Shown here: one piece after another, positions 24,543 through 32,783 of the stretch
How the letters are laid out: the number at the start of each line of letters is the position of its first letter
Position numbering within the stretch: position 1 is the first letter of the stretch
DNA from: Palsa-1248 sp963737835
GTDB lineage: Bacteria; Gemmatimonadota; Gemmatimonadetes; Gemmatimonadales; Gemmatimonadaceae
Direction: 5' to 3'
Length of the DNA: 64,000 nucleotides
Assembly: GCA_963737835.1 (NCBI GenBank)
Contig: CAVTUH010000001.1
Span: forward strand, 1,364,001-1,428,000
Program-made: the position numbers and the translations under genes
The notes under the pieces: model-generated
The model's database searches: none
Told to the model about the DNA's origin: nothing
What the model saw: only the letters and a program-made list of their open reading frames with translations

Positions 24543-24794
24543 GGGGTTAGGGGTCAGGGGTCAGCCAACAGCACCGGCAACCGCAAACAAGAGGGGCGGG
24601 CTAAAAGCCCGCCCCTACATGTCGGCGTGCGTGATGGTCGCTAGGAGCCTCTCTGACGATTCATGAGCATGTCGACAAATTCGGAAGCAACACCGCGCGC
24701 AGCAACATGTAGGGGCGGCCTTCAGGCCGCCCATTTTCTTGCGGTTGCCGTTGTCGTTCCCCGACCCCCCGACCCCCCGACCCCTGACCCCTGA
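24543..24794. repeat. nested palindromic element between moxR and mscL
   Basis: The gap is built almost entirely of inverted repeats. Outer arms are GGGGTTA-GGGGTCA-GGGGTCA (24543-24563) and, in reverse complement, a degenerate array with unit lengths 8, 8, 7 and 7 ending CCCCTGA-CCCCTGA (24759-24794). Inside these, GGCAACCGCAA (24576-24586) pairs perfectly with TTGCGGTTGCC (24739-24749). Innermost are two hairpins: GGGGCGGGC/GCCCGCCCC (24593-24615), tailed by TACATGT, and GGGCGGCC/GGCCGCCC (24713-24732), preceded by ACATGTA. The genes on either side converge, so it probably also ends both transcripts. Confidence 0.85.
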
Positions 24795-25238
24795 TCACGC
24801 CAGCTGGCTCGTACACTCCGGGCACCGCTTCGCAGCGAGCGGAATGCTCTTGGTGCAATATGGACAGCCTTTGGTCGCCGGCGCCGCGGCATGCGTGTGG
24901 TACAGCTTCGCCAGGCCGCGCACCAACAGATACACGCAGAACGCGACGATCAGAAACGTGATGACGGTGTTGATGAAGCTGCCGTAGTTGATCGTGACGG
25001 CGCCGGCCGACTTGGCTTCCGCTGGCGTAGTGTACGGCGGCGGGATCTTCGTGCCCGCCTTCAGCAAGATGAAGTGACTCGAGAAATCGATGCCGCCCGT
25101 TGCCAGGCCGATTACGGGCATGAGCATGTCATCGACGAGCGACTTGACGATCGCACCAAAGGCCGCACCGATGATCACACCGACGGCAAGGTCGACGACA
25201 TTGCCGCGCATGATGAAGGCCTTGAAGTCATTGAACAC
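24795..25238 (-). CDS. mscL: large-conductance mechanosensitive channel with C-terminal zinc ribbon
   Basis: 147 residues. MscL opens under membrane tension to release solutes. The first helix (KAFIMRGNVVDLAVGVIIGA then AFGAIVKSLVDD) and the second (FINTVITFLIVAFCVYLLVR) are standard. Instead of the usual charged C-terminal bundle there is CPYCTKSIPLAAKRCPECTS, a four-Cys zinc ribbon in CxxC pairs. The start has GGAGGT at good spacing (25243-25248). The ribbon is part of the same frame with no break. Its effect on gating or assembly is not known to me. Confidence 0.93.
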   Translation of the reverse strand: MFNDFKAFIMRGNVVDLAVGVIIGAAFGAIVKSLVDDMLMPVIGLATGGIDFSSHFILLKAGTKIPPPYTTPAEAKSAGAVTINYGSFINTVITFLIVAFCVYLLVRGLAKLYHTHAAAPATKGCPYCTKSIPLAAKRCPECTSQLA

Positions 25239-25255
25239 TTGGACCTCCGAAGAGC

Positions 25256-25499
25256 GGGGTCAGGGACGGGCGCGCACGCGCCCGAGAAAGTAGCACCTCA
25301 GAGAGTAGAAAGTAGAAACGACACAACTGAGCTCGAGTCCCGTTGCCGTTGTCTGCCCCTCTACTCTCCGATCCTCTACTTTCTCCGGCGCGACAGGCGC
25401 CGGCGGGGCCAGGGGAACAAACTACGAGGGCGAGCCCCGCTGCACGAGACTCGCCCTCGCAGTTTTGTTGCAGTCCCCCGACCCCCGACCCCTGACCCC
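25256..25499. repeat. nested palindromic element upstream of mscL
   Basis: Outer arms: GGGGTCA (25256-25262) against CCCCCGA-CCCCCGA-CCCCTGA-CCCC (25475-25499). Next inside: GAGAGTAGAAAGTAGAAAC (25301-25319) against CTCTACTCTCC (25359-25369) and CTCTACTTTCTCC (25374-25386). Small GC hairpins lie at 25268-25283 and 25385-25404. The order of GGGGTCA and GAAAGTA families within one element shows that the two array types belong to the same kind of structure. It fills the gap between two minus-strand genes. Confidence 0.8.
25420..25464. terminator. strong hairpin followed by T-rich tract
   Basis: Arms AACTACGAGGGCGAG (25420-25434) and CTCGCCCTCGCAGTT (25450-25464) pair at 14 of 15 positions and are followed by TTGTT. 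The A-rich other side (GGGGAACA) allows use in either direction. It lies inside the palindromic element, upstream of mscL and downstream of the small zinc-finger gene's stop. Confidence 0.55.
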
Positions 25500-25535
25500 G
25501 CCGTTTGGCCTAACGCGGAGCGGCGCAATTCGCAA

Positions 25536-25754
25536 TCACTTCCCCGCGCTGACCTCCATCAACTGCGCCATCGATTGGCGCGGCAGCGCGAGCATCTCGC
25601 CGCAGCGGTCGCAAACGCTCACGAGCACATCGCGCACATGAAGCCGCGTCCGAGGCAGGGCAATCGAGCGCCGTGCGTAGTTCGCCGTGACGATATCGTC
25701 ACAGCGTGGGCAATGTGCAGAAGCGGTATCACCGGCTTTCCAGGGCGCTTCCAT
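25536..25754 (-). CDS. small YgiT/MqsA-like zinc-finger protein
   Basis: 72 residues. CPRC near residue 15 and CDRCGE near residue 48 form two CxxC pairs around a short beta stretch (RTRLHVRDVLVSVCDRC), the layout of YgiT-type zinc fingers, which also form the N-terminus of MqsA antitoxins. There is no adjacent toxin gene and no DNA-binding HTH part, so I do not call a toxin-antitoxin pair. The ATG at 25754 has no strong ribosome site visible. Role unknown. Confidence 0.65.
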   Translation of the reverse strand: MEAPWKAGDTASAHCPRCDDIVTANYARRSIALPRTRLHVRDVLVSVCDRCGEMLALPRQSMAQLMEVSAGK

Positions 25755-26653
25755 GACAGCATCCTCCGACGCGTAACGCGCGCACCGTAGTGTGAGTTCT
25801 CATTCTTCGTACCACTTGGACACTGGCCACGTGGAAAGGGTTGGGAGGAAATCACACGTGCATTCGTGCAGTTCTTGTGATGTGCCAATCCGCCACCCCA
25901 TTGACCCCTTCCGAGCGGCCTCCGATCACGTTCCACTCGAGTGTGCGCATCGTTCACACATCCATACGGCAACCTGCAGCCCAGGTTTCACACTTGTGTC
26001 GGAGGGCGTGTGGCGTCGGTCAAGCTCGCATGGACGCGGTTGGCCTCGACAATTCGAATTCAATGGACGCGATGCGAACTGTGCCCGCGCCGCGCTGTTT
26101 GACAGTTCGCTTCGGCGCGCCATGCCATTGGTCACCGACCTCCTGGTGCACCACCGCCCGATAGATTGGGTAAGTGCTGTTCGATGCCTGCCCCATTACC
26201 GCCCACTCCAATGAACCGCCGCCCAGTCAAGCCGCGCCCGCCAGCCGCGGGCGCACCCCGCCACCGGCCAGAGTCGGTCGACCGTGACGCGCGCGCCAAC
26301 CCGGCATCAGGTGTGCGTCCCGGAGCCCCGTCCAGCAGGCACAAGCCGTGGTCGACCTCCGCAAAGTCAGGACGCCGAGGCCGATGAACGCGGCTGAAGG
26401 CCGCAGTCATGCCGTGTGGCCGGTGACGTTCCCGAAATCCGAGACCCGTGACCCCAAGCCCGGCGTTTGCGTCCCGCCGGCGACGGCCCAGCACCGACCA
26501 AGGGCGAGCGATGGTCGTGGCGCACCCGGGCATCCGTGCGAGCGCGGTACGGTGTTAGTATGTGTGTAGGGAGCGTCGCGCCACCGGTGGAGTGAGACCC
26601 GCCGGTGCGCGCGGAGAACCGTAGGCCGTCGTCTTGCAGTGGAGGAGTCTGTG
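25755..26653. other. gene-poor stretch, no supported gene
   Basis: Almost 900 bp between the zinc-finger gene and the next supported start. Several frames are open on both strands, but none shows a recognisable family, consistent codon bias or a good ribosome site. GC-rich short inverted repeats are present near 26230-26260 and 26580-26610. A TAGTAT hexamer near 26555 might serve as a -10 box for the gene at 26654. I see no tRNA or convincing structured RNA here. Confidence 0.5.
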
Positions 26654-27031
26654 ATGTTCGTGCGATCCGCCCCGGCGATCGTTCGCGGGATCGAGCCAAC
26701 GCCGACACTCGATGCCGTCTGTGCCCGCGTCCTCTCGATGCTGGCTTGGCCGATGCCTGAGCGGACGAAGCCTCGAGAGTGGCGGGCAGTGCGAGCGCGC
26801 TTGCGTGCAGCAATGGCGGCGTACGGCCGCGTGATGCGTTTGACAGGTATCCGCCGGCAGCAGCTCTCGGGCGGAGTGACGGCACTCGTCCGCCGGGCGA
26901 GCGCGCGCCTGCCAGGTGCCGTCGGCGCCGCGTACGCACCGGGCGACGTGGCAGCGTGGGCCCTCGCGGCCTATGACGCTGCGGATGCGCAGGACGCGCG
27001 CTCGCGCCGGCGCCGCGGAGGCGACGGGTAG
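26654..27031 (+). CDS. small protein of a local paralogous family (WxxxAYDxAD)
   Basis: 125 residues, family not recognised. The start is well supported: GGAGGAG at 26641-26647 precedes ATG by six bases. Its C-terminal half, RLRAAMAAYGRVMRLTG through WALAAYDAAD, aligns with the protein encoded at 43801-44127 (RLRDALTSYVRSLRASG through WAVAAYDRAD) with matching spacing. That makes it a real coding sequence and a two-member family in this window. It is all-helical, Arg-rich and without membrane segments or Cys. The Arg/Asp tail is probably flexible. Confidence 0.7.
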   Translation: MFVRSAPAIVRGIEPTPTLDAVCARVLSMLAWPMPERTKPREWRAVRARLRAAMAAYGRVMRLTGIRRQQLSGGVTALVRRASARLPGAVGAAYAPGDVAAWALAAYDAADAQDARSRRRRGGDG

Positions 27032-27078
27032 TCGACCACGCACCGACGGCCCGCGAGCTCTTCCCTAGGAGGCACGAC

Positions 27079-27339
27079 GTGACTCATCCGGATCATGGCC
27101 TTGGCGAACGCGTTGCCGACGCGGCACGACATGTCGTCGCGGCGCTGGAACGCGACGTGGAATCGCTGGCCACACCGACGCCCGCAGAGGCGATCGCCGA
27201 AACCGCTGCCGTGGCGCAGGGCGCTGACGCGGCCGAGCTCGCCGCGCAACCGCCCGCGGCCGTGGCGGTGAATCTGCCGGTCGAGCCGCTGACAGAGGCC
27301 GATCCAACACCCGACGAGTCGGACGAGCCAGAAGCGTAA
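27079..27339 (+). CDS. small acidic Ala-rich protein of unknown function
   Basis: 86 residues, no family recognised. It starts at a GTG preceded by AGGAGG with a six-base spacer (27067-27072), an ideal ribosome site that supports expression. The N-terminal third (RVADAARHVVAALERDVESL) is an amphipathic helix. The rest is Ala/Pro/Glu-rich and strongly acidic, ending DESDEPEA, and is probably disordered. It lies 47 bp after the preceding small gene and 3 bp before the ketopantoate reductase gene, so the three are probably one transcript. Confidence 0.6.
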   Translation: MTHPDHGLGERVADAARHVVAALERDVESLATPTPAEAIAETAAVAQGADAAELAAQPPAAVAVNLPVEPLTEADPTPDESDEPEA

Positions 27340-27342
27340 GAG

Positions 27343-28332
27343 ATGCCGGCCCTGCCGGAGGGAAAGCCAAAGGCGCGCTCGCTGGATCCCGCAACCGCGC
27401 GTGGACGAATCGCGATCGTCGGAGCTGGCGGCATCGGTGGATATTTCGGTGCGCGACTAGTACAGGCCGGCTACCACGTCGACCTCCTGGCGCGAGGTGC
27501 ACATTTGGATGCGATCCGTCAGCGGGGCGGCATCGAGATTCGCGAAGCCGACGGCTCAACCTTCGTGGCAGCGCTGTCCGCTTCCGACGACCCGTCCAGT
27601 CTGCTGGGCGCACCGCACACGATCCTGGCGGTCAAGACCTACTCGCTTCCCGCAGTCGGGCCGGCGCTTCGTACGTTGGCCGAAGCCGGCACGACTGTCG
27701 TTCCCCTACTCAACGGCGTGGACATCACCGAGCGCTTGATCGCGCTCGGGGTGCCGCGCGCCAGCATCTTGGGCGGCATCGCCTACGTGAACACGGAGCG
27801 CACAGCGCCAGGGGTGATCACCCGCACGGGCGCGCTGCTACGCATTGTGATTGGCGAGCTGGACGACACGATCTCGGAGCGGGCACGAGCGCTGGCCTCC
27901 GCGCTGGGCGCAGCTGGCGTGGACACCGACGTTACCGAAACGATCACACTCGAGCTGTGGCGGAAATTCGCCGGACTGACGACGCTCGCTGCCTTGTGCG
28001 GGCTCGCACGGCGGCCGATTGGCGCCGTGCGCGCGGCACCTCTTGGCCGCACCGTCATTGACCGTTCGGTGCGTGAAGTTGTCGCAGTCGCGCGTGCCTC
28101 GGGCGTCCCTTACTCAGACGAGGATGTGCGTCGCACGCTTGGCGCCCTCGAAGGCCTGCCCGACGGCACCCGTCCAAGCTTCCTCGCGGATCTCGAACGG
28201 GGGGGCCCGACTGAGATTGATGCGCTGAGTGGCACCGTCGTCCGTCTCGCACGCTCGATGGGCATCGATGCGCCAGTCCACGAGACCGCCGTTGCCGCGC
28301 TCACTGCGCAGACGTCCGGCAAAGTCAACTAA
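27343..28332 (+). CDS. panE: 2-dehydropantoate 2-reductase
   Basis: 329 residues. Reduces ketopantoate to pantoate with NADPH for pantothenate and CoA synthesis. The dinucleotide-binding motif IAIVGAGGIGGYFGARLVQAG is at about residues 24-44. The conserved VVPLLNGVDI and GGIAYVNTERTAPGVI follow. The catalytic-lysine segment is LELWRKFAGLTTLAALCGL, and the C-terminal PSFLADLERGGPTEIDALSG matches the family. Other PanE/ApbA-like proteins act on different keto acids, so the substrate is probable rather than certain. The N-terminus has about 20 extra residues before the Rossmann strand. Confidence 0.88.
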   Translation: MPALPEGKPKARSLDPATARGRIAIVGAGGIGGYFGARLVQAGYHVDLLARGAHLDAIRQRGGIEIREADGSTFVAALSASDDPSSLLGAPHTILAVKTYSLPAVGPALRTLAEAGTTVVPLLNGVDITERLIALGVPRASILGGIAYVNTERTAPGVITRTGALLRIVIGELDDTISERARALASALGAAGVDTDVTETITLELWRKFAGLTTLAALCGLARRPIGAVRAAPLGRTVIDRSVREVVAVARASGVPYSDEDVRRTLGALEGLPDGTRPSFLADLERGGPTEIDALSGTVVRLARSMGIDAPVHETAVAALTAQTSGKVN

Positions 28333-28333
28333 G

Positions 28334-28948
28334 TCAGCGCGTCGGTGCGCTCGGGTCGGGCGGCCGGATGTGTCCGCCGCGGTACATGTCCACGAACAAC
28401 GTGAGGTCGGGTTCCCTGAAAATGCCGAGCGCGGCGAAGATCTCGCGCGCGAATTCGACCGCGCCCAGGCCCGATGCCGTGATCACACCGCTGTCCGATA
28501 CGGCGAGCATCTCCACGTAGAGCGCAGGGGTCTCGTACCCTGGCGCGTGGTGCTGCAGGTAGGCCGCGCCATTGCTGGTGTGGCGACGGCCACGGAGCAG
28601 TCCGGCCCGGGCGACCGCCACTGTCGCCGCGCAGATCGCCGCGACGGTCACGCCGCCAGCCGTCAGCTCACCCAATACCCGCTCCAGTCGGGACGATGGA
28701 TAGGCGTCGAGCCACGCGTCGCCGCCGGGGAGGAGCAGCAACTCGGTGGTTGGCGGCGTTACGCTCTCGAGCACGGCCTCCGGCTCGACGCGGAGCCCGC
28801 CCATGGAAACGACGGTCGTCCGGTCGTAGCCGACGGCCGTGACGGAGCGGCCGCCCCAACGCCGCGCCCCGGTCAGCGCGTACGCGGGCTCCCAGTCGGC
28901 GAACCCATTGAAGACGAGTACGGCGATACGACGAGTCACGAGTGTCAC
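28334..28948 (-). CDS. DJ-1/PfpI family protein
   Basis: About 204 residues. The class I glutamine amidotransferase-like fold starts RIAVLVFNGFADWEPAYALT, has LLLLPGGDAWLDAY, and the nucleophile elbow AAICAATVAVARAGLL with the reactive Cys, followed by RRHTSNG. Relatives include proteases, chaperones, isonitrile hydratases and transcription-linked domains; the exact activity is unknown. No ATG is available near the start. GTG codons at 28948 or 28939 give the natural N-terminus, while the open frame reaches 29017, nearly touching the divergent binding-protein gene. Confidence 0.8.
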   Translation of the reverse strand: MTLVTRRIAVLVFNGFADWEPAYALTGARRWGGRSVTAVGYDRTTVVSMGGLRVEPEAVLESVTPPTTELLLLPGGDAWLDAYPSSRLERVLGELTAGGVTVAAICAATVAVARAGLLRGRRHTSNGAAYLQHHAPGYETPALYVEMLAVSDSGVITASGLGAVEFAREIFAALGIFREPDLTLFVDMYRGGHIRPPDPSAPTR

Positions 28949-29025
28949 CGGACCAATGTCATACGCGTCTACTAAGCGCGTCGCGTACGGCACGGGCTGC
29001 GCCGACACGATCGACACGGGATGGA

Positions 29026-30036
29026 ATGATGGCTTGCGGACCTCAGACTTGGCGATCCCGGATCGGCGCGTGGGCGCCGGTCTGTGCCCTCCTGCTCATC
29101 GTATCGGCCGACGCTCGCGCGCAGCCAGGTGCTGCGCCGTTCGCCGGATCCGACTCACTGAGCGGACGGCTCATCATAACAACTCCCCGCAGCCTGACGT
29201 CGACGGTCCGCAAGTTGGCCGCCGAGTTCGCGGCGAGACACCCGGGCGTCGCCCCGGAGATTCTCACGGGTGGGAGTGTCGCCGTCGCCCGCGCCATTGC
29301 GGACTCTGTGCAAATCCCCGACGTCTTCGTGTCAGGGGACGACACGCTGATCGACGCGCTGCTCATGCCGCGGGCCGCCGCCTGGTCGGCCGGATTTGCG
29401 CGATCCGCAATCGTGCTCGCCTACACGTCCAACTCGAAGTACGCGGATGAGATCAACACGCGGAACTGGTCGGATGTGCTGAGCAAGCCCGACGTACACG
29501 GCGCACGCGGTGACCCAAACGATGACCCCAGCGCGTACCGCGCCTTGATGTTCTTCGAGCTTGCCGCACGCTACTATTTGCGGCCACGGCTCTCTGCGAT
29601 GCTCGAGCATGCGATGCCCGTGACGGACTTCGGCCCAAGCGACGGTGAGTTGGAGGCCAAGTTCGCTGACGGCACGATCGACTACATGCCGACCTACCGA
29701 ACGCTCGCGGCCGAGCACGAGCTCGAGTGGCTGGAGTTGCCCTCACCCATCAATCTCGGCGACACCGCCTTCGCTGCGTCGTACGCAGCGGCCAAGGCGC
29801 GCATCCCCGGCGGCCGCACGACTGCCGACACCGCGACCATCTACGGCGCCCCCATCCTGTATGGGCTCACCGTGCCCCGCGCGGCGGCGCATCCGGCACT
29901 GGCGATCGCGTTCGCCCAATACGTGTTGTCGGTATCAGGGCTCGATCTGATCCGGAACTCCGGATTCGATGTGCCCGATCACCCGATCTTCCGCGGCGAC
30001 CCACCCGTCGAATTGCGCGCGCTGTCAGCGCGGTAG
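29026..30036 (+). CDS. wtpA: tungstate/molybdate ABC transporter substrate-binding protein (WtpA-like)
   Basis: 336 residues. A signal peptide (PVCALLLIVSADARAQ) precedes a type II periplasmic binding fold. WtpA-like features include GDPNDDPSAYRALMFFELAARYY, DGTIDYMPTYRTLAAEH, and LEWLELPSPINLGDTAFAAS, the last being the usual ELPxxINLG signature. It should deliver oxyanions such as tungstate or molybdate to an ABC permease. No permease or ATPase gene is adjacent, so it is an orphan here; the following gene is an APC permease. The mobA and moeA genes 25 kb away fit a need for the metal. Confidence 0.8.
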   Translation: MMACGPQTWRSRIGAWAPVCALLLIVSADARAQPGAAPFAGSDSLSGRLIITTPRSLTSTVRKLAAEFAARHPGVAPEILTGGSVAVARAIADSVQIPDVFVSGDDTLIDALLMPRAAAWSAGFARSAIVLAYTSNSKYADEINTRNWSDVLSKPDVHGARGDPNDDPSAYRALMFFELAARYYLRPRLSAMLEHAMPVTDFGPSDGELEAKFADGTIDYMPTYRTLAAEHELEWLELPSPINLGDTAFAASYAAAKARIPGGRTTADTATIYGAPILYGLTVPRAAAHPALAIAFAQYVLSVSGLDLIRNSGFDVPDHPIFRGDPPVELRALSAR

Positions 30037-30081
30037 CGCTCTGTCCGGGGGCCCGCGCCGCCGGTATCTTCGGCGCCGGCC

Positions 30082-31452
30082 ATGTCGAATCCGCCTCCCG
30101 TCACTGAGTACGCTCGCCGCCTCGGGACCTTCAATGCGGCGATGGTCACGGTCGGGGGCATCATCGGCGCCGGGATCTTCCTCAGTCCGGCGGTGGTGGC
30201 CCAACGCGTTCACACCAGCACGGCGGTCCTCGGCGTCTGGGTACTGGGCGGCGTCATCGCGGTTGCTGGTGCCCTCACATTTGCCGAGCTCGGGGGTCGT
30301 AGACCTCAGGCGGGCGGCGGGTATGTCTACCTCAAAGAGGCCTTTGGGCCGCTGCCGGCGTTTCTCTACGGGTGGACGTTTCTCGTCGTGATCAATACCG
30401 GTGGCATGGCGGCCGTCGCGGTCACGTTCGCTCGCTATACTGCCGATCTCGCGGGTATGTCGTCTGCCGCGGTTCGCCCGTTGGCTGTCGCCTCGATCCT
30501 CGCATTGACCGTCGTCAACTGTTTCGGGATCCGGGCGGGCGCGACTACGCAGAACATCTTTACGCTGCTCAAGCTGGTGGCGCTCGCAGCGCTCGTCGCT
30601 GCCGGCATCGCAGTCGGCCTTTCGTCAGGATCTCACGCCACACCCGCCGCGGCAGCGGCGTCGACCGGTAGTGATGATCTCGTACGCGTCATAGGCGTGG
30701 CGCTCATCCCGGTCCTGTTCACCTACGGCGGATGGGCGCACGCGAACAACGTGGCCGGCGAGATGAAGGATCCGGTGCGGACGCTGCCGCGCGCCATGAT
30801 ACTCGGCATGGCGATTGTCGTGATCGTCTACGTCGCGGCCAACGCCGCGTATGTCGCCACGCTCGGGCCCACCGGTCTCGCCGCCAGCACGGCGCCGGCA
30901 TCGGACACGATGCGCCGCGCCGTTGGTCCTGTGGGTGGCACGCTCATCGGACTTGGTATCGCCGCGTCGTCGTTCGGCTTCGTCAACCTTACCATTCTGT
31001 CCGCACCACGCATCCTTCAGACAATGGCGGCGGATGGACTGTTCTTCGCGCGGGCGGCCGTGCTGCACCCGCGGTACCGCACACCGGTCGTCGCGCTGCT
31101 GGCGCAAGCCGTGTGGGCAGTCGTGCTCACCTGGTCAGGGACGTACGGCCAACTGTTGGATTACACGGTGTTCGGTGACTGGATCTTCTTCGCCCTGATC
31201 ACCGCCACGATCTTCGTCTACCGACGACACGATTCGAGCGGTAATGTCCCGTACTTCCGCGCCCCCGGATACCCCGTCGTGCCAGCGGCATTCATCGTGA
31301 CAGCCGGCTATGTGGTCCTCAGTAGCATTCGCTCGAATCCGCACAACGCGCTGCTCGGGTTCTGCCTGATCTTTCTTGGTGTCCCGATCTACGCGATCTG
31401 GCGTGCAGGATCGCGCCGCCGGACGAGCGCCGCGGCCGAAGGAGGCGCGTGA
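30082..31452 (+). CDS. APC superfamily amino acid permease
   Basis: 456 residues with about twelve transmembrane helices. The helix 1 motif GGIIGAGIFLSPAVVA is the substrate- and ion-binding unwound segment of APC transporters. Further family features are ELGGRRPQAGGGYVYLKEAFG and the later helix 6 segment IPVLFTYGGWAHANNVAGEM with KDPVRTLPRAM. It resembles the LAT/AAT-type permeases of neutral or basic amino acids, but substrate is unresolved. Its stop overlaps the start of the aminotransferase gene (TGATG), suggesting that import and transamination of an amino acid may be linked. Confidence 0.9.
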   Translation: MSNPPPVTEYARRLGTFNAAMVTVGGIIGAGIFLSPAVVAQRVHTSTAVLGVWVLGGVIAVAGALTFAELGGRRPQAGGGYVYLKEAFGPLPAFLYGWTFLVVINTGGMAAVAVTFARYTADLAGMSSAAVRPLAVASILALTVVNCFGIRAGATTQNIFTLLKLVALAALVAAGIAVGLSSGSHATPAAAAASTGSDDLVRVIGVALIPVLFTYGGWAHANNVAGEMKDPVRTLPRAMILGMAIVVIVYVAANAAYVATLGPTGLAASTAPASDTMRRAVGPVGGTLIGLGIAASSFGFVNLTILSAPRILQTMAADGLFFARAAVLHPRYRTPVVALLAQAVWAVVLTWSGTYGQLLDYTVFGDWIFFALITATIFVYRRHDSSGNVPYFRAPGYPVVPAAFIVTAGYVVLSSIRSNPHNALLGFCLIFLGVPIYAIWRAGSRRRTSAAAEGGA

Positions 31453-32624
31453 TGGCTGCCGGACAGGCACCGAGCGCGGCGCCGAGCGGCGCGAGCGTCG
31501 GAGAACCGCCGTCTGGGGCGAATCGCAAGGAGAGCCCCTATCTGACCTGGGTCAAGCAGCTCCCGGCGGCAGAAATCAATCTGGCCGGAAGCGCCGTGCC
31601 GTCGTGTGCTGCCGCGCTGCTCGGCCCGCTCGAGGCTGACCCTCCACTGAATGAGCGCAACGACTACGGGTGGCCGCCGCTGGTGGCTCGGATCGCGGCG
31701 CGCTACGGCGTGCCAGAAGCCTCAGTCGTCGTCGCAGCCGGCACGTCAATGGCGAACCATCTGGCGATGGCAACCGTGCTCGAGGCAGGCGACCACGTTC
31801 TCGTCGAACGACCCGGCTACGATCCACTGGAGCGTGTCCCCGCGCTCTGGGGCGCGAGCGTCGGCCATGTCCTGCGCGTGGCCGAGCGCGGGTATCGATT
31901 CGACGTCGACGCGATTCGTGCTGCTCTCACCCCGCGGACGCGTTTGGTCGTGCTGTCCGAGCTCCACAACCCGACCGGGGCACGCTTCGACCCATCAGAG
32001 TTCCGTGCGCTCACCGCGCTTGCCGAGACACGGGGCTTCTATGTCATCGTCGACGAGGTATACGGCGAATGGCTGCGAGAGGCGGGCGTGCCCTCAACGA
32101 TCCACGTGTCGCCTCACGTCATCGTCACGTCGAGCCTCACGAAGGTGTGGGGGCTCGGCGGACTGCGAGTCGGATGGGTGCTGGCCCAGCCGGCGTTGGC
32201 CGAGCGTATGCGACATTTGGCGGGACTTTTCGACAACATCATCGCGCACCCGAGCGAGCGCCTCGCCGTGCGGGCCTTGGAGCGGTCGGCGGCGATCATC
32301 GAGCCACACATCAAATTGGTTGCCCGCAATCGGGACCTCGTGCACCGGTGGATCGAAGGTGCGCCCGGCGTGACGTGGGTGCCGCCGGCGGCTGGGGCGA
32401 CGGCGTTTGTCAATCTCGGTCTGGGCAATGTGTGGCGCTTCGCCGACACCCTCGCACGTGCACGCGGCACGCGCGTCGTGCCGGGCCACTTTTTTGGAGC
32501 GCCCGAGTATGTACGGATCGGGTTGGGGGTCGACAGCGCCGTACTCGAGCACGGATTGACCAGGATTGCGGAGCAACTCCAAATGGCGGTTGCAGGGGCG
32601 GCCGCTCCGTCGCCGCGACCCTAG
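31452..32624 (+). CDS. class I/II PLP-dependent aminotransferase
   Basis: 390 residues. Fold-type I features are GTSMANHLAMATVLEAGDHV, the cofactor-binding LHNPTGARFDPSEF, YVIVDEVYGEW with the Asp that contacts the pyridine nitrogen, and the Schiff-base lysine in SSLTKVWGLGGLRVGW. The C-terminus has ARGTRVVPGHFFGAPEYVRIG with the substrate carboxylate-binding Arg. The start ATG shares a base with the permease stop, and GGAGG at 31441-31445 is its ribosome site. Substrate is unknown; aspartate, aromatic or branched-chain amino acids are all possible. Confidence 0.88.
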   Translation: MAAGQAPSAAPSGASVGEPPSGANRKESPYLTWVKQLPAAEINLAGSAVPSCAAALLGPLEADPPLNERNDYGWPPLVARIAARYGVPEASVVVAAGTSMANHLAMATVLEAGDHVLVERPGYDPLERVPALWGASVGHVLRVAERGYRFDVDAIRAALTPRTRLVVLSELHNPTGARFDPSEFRALTALAETRGFYVIVDEVYGEWLREAGVPSTIHVSPHVIVTSSLTKVWGLGGLRVGWVLAQPALAERMRHLAGLFDNIIAHPSERLAVRALERSAAIIEPHIKLVARNRDLVHRWIEGAPGVTWVPPAAGATAFVNLGLGNVWRFADTLARARGTRVVPGHFFGAPEYVRIGLGVDSAVLEHGLTRIAEQLQMAVAGAAAPSPRP

Positions 32625-32711
32625 CGCTCGAAGGGACGGTGGTGTTGCTGCGGCTCGTCGCGACGCCGCCGAACGTCGGAGGTAGATGGAGTGCAAATGC
32701 CCTGCAGAGTT

Positions 32712-32766
32712 GTCTACTTTCTACATTCTGTGCTTCTACTCTCTCGGGCGCTTTAGCGCCCGCCCC
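32712..32766. repeat. TACTTTC array plus GGGCGCT hairpin
   Basis: A degenerate TCTACTTTCTACATTC array (32713-32744) is followed by the hairpin GGGCGCT/AGCGCCC (32746-32761) and GCCCC. The 21 bases at 32745-32765 are identical to 63032-63052, about 30 kb away. The opposite-strand array that would complete a nested palindrome is missing here, so this is a half element. It lies between two plus-strand genes. Confidence 0.75.
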
Positions 32767-32783
32767 TCTGATCCCCGCCTTCC

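Noticed and set aside
25536..25754. YgiT-like zinc finger as a toxin-antitoxin antitoxin
   Set aside because: No MqsR-like or other toxin gene adjoins it, and the HTH domain of MqsA is absent.
26440..26490. Minus-strand GGGACGCAAACGCCGGGCTT resembles part of a c-di-GMP-I (GEMM) riboswitch
   Set aside because: The upstream GCAAAC-type strand and GNRA tetraloop hairpin that complete the aptamer are missing, and no suitable gene follows on that strand.
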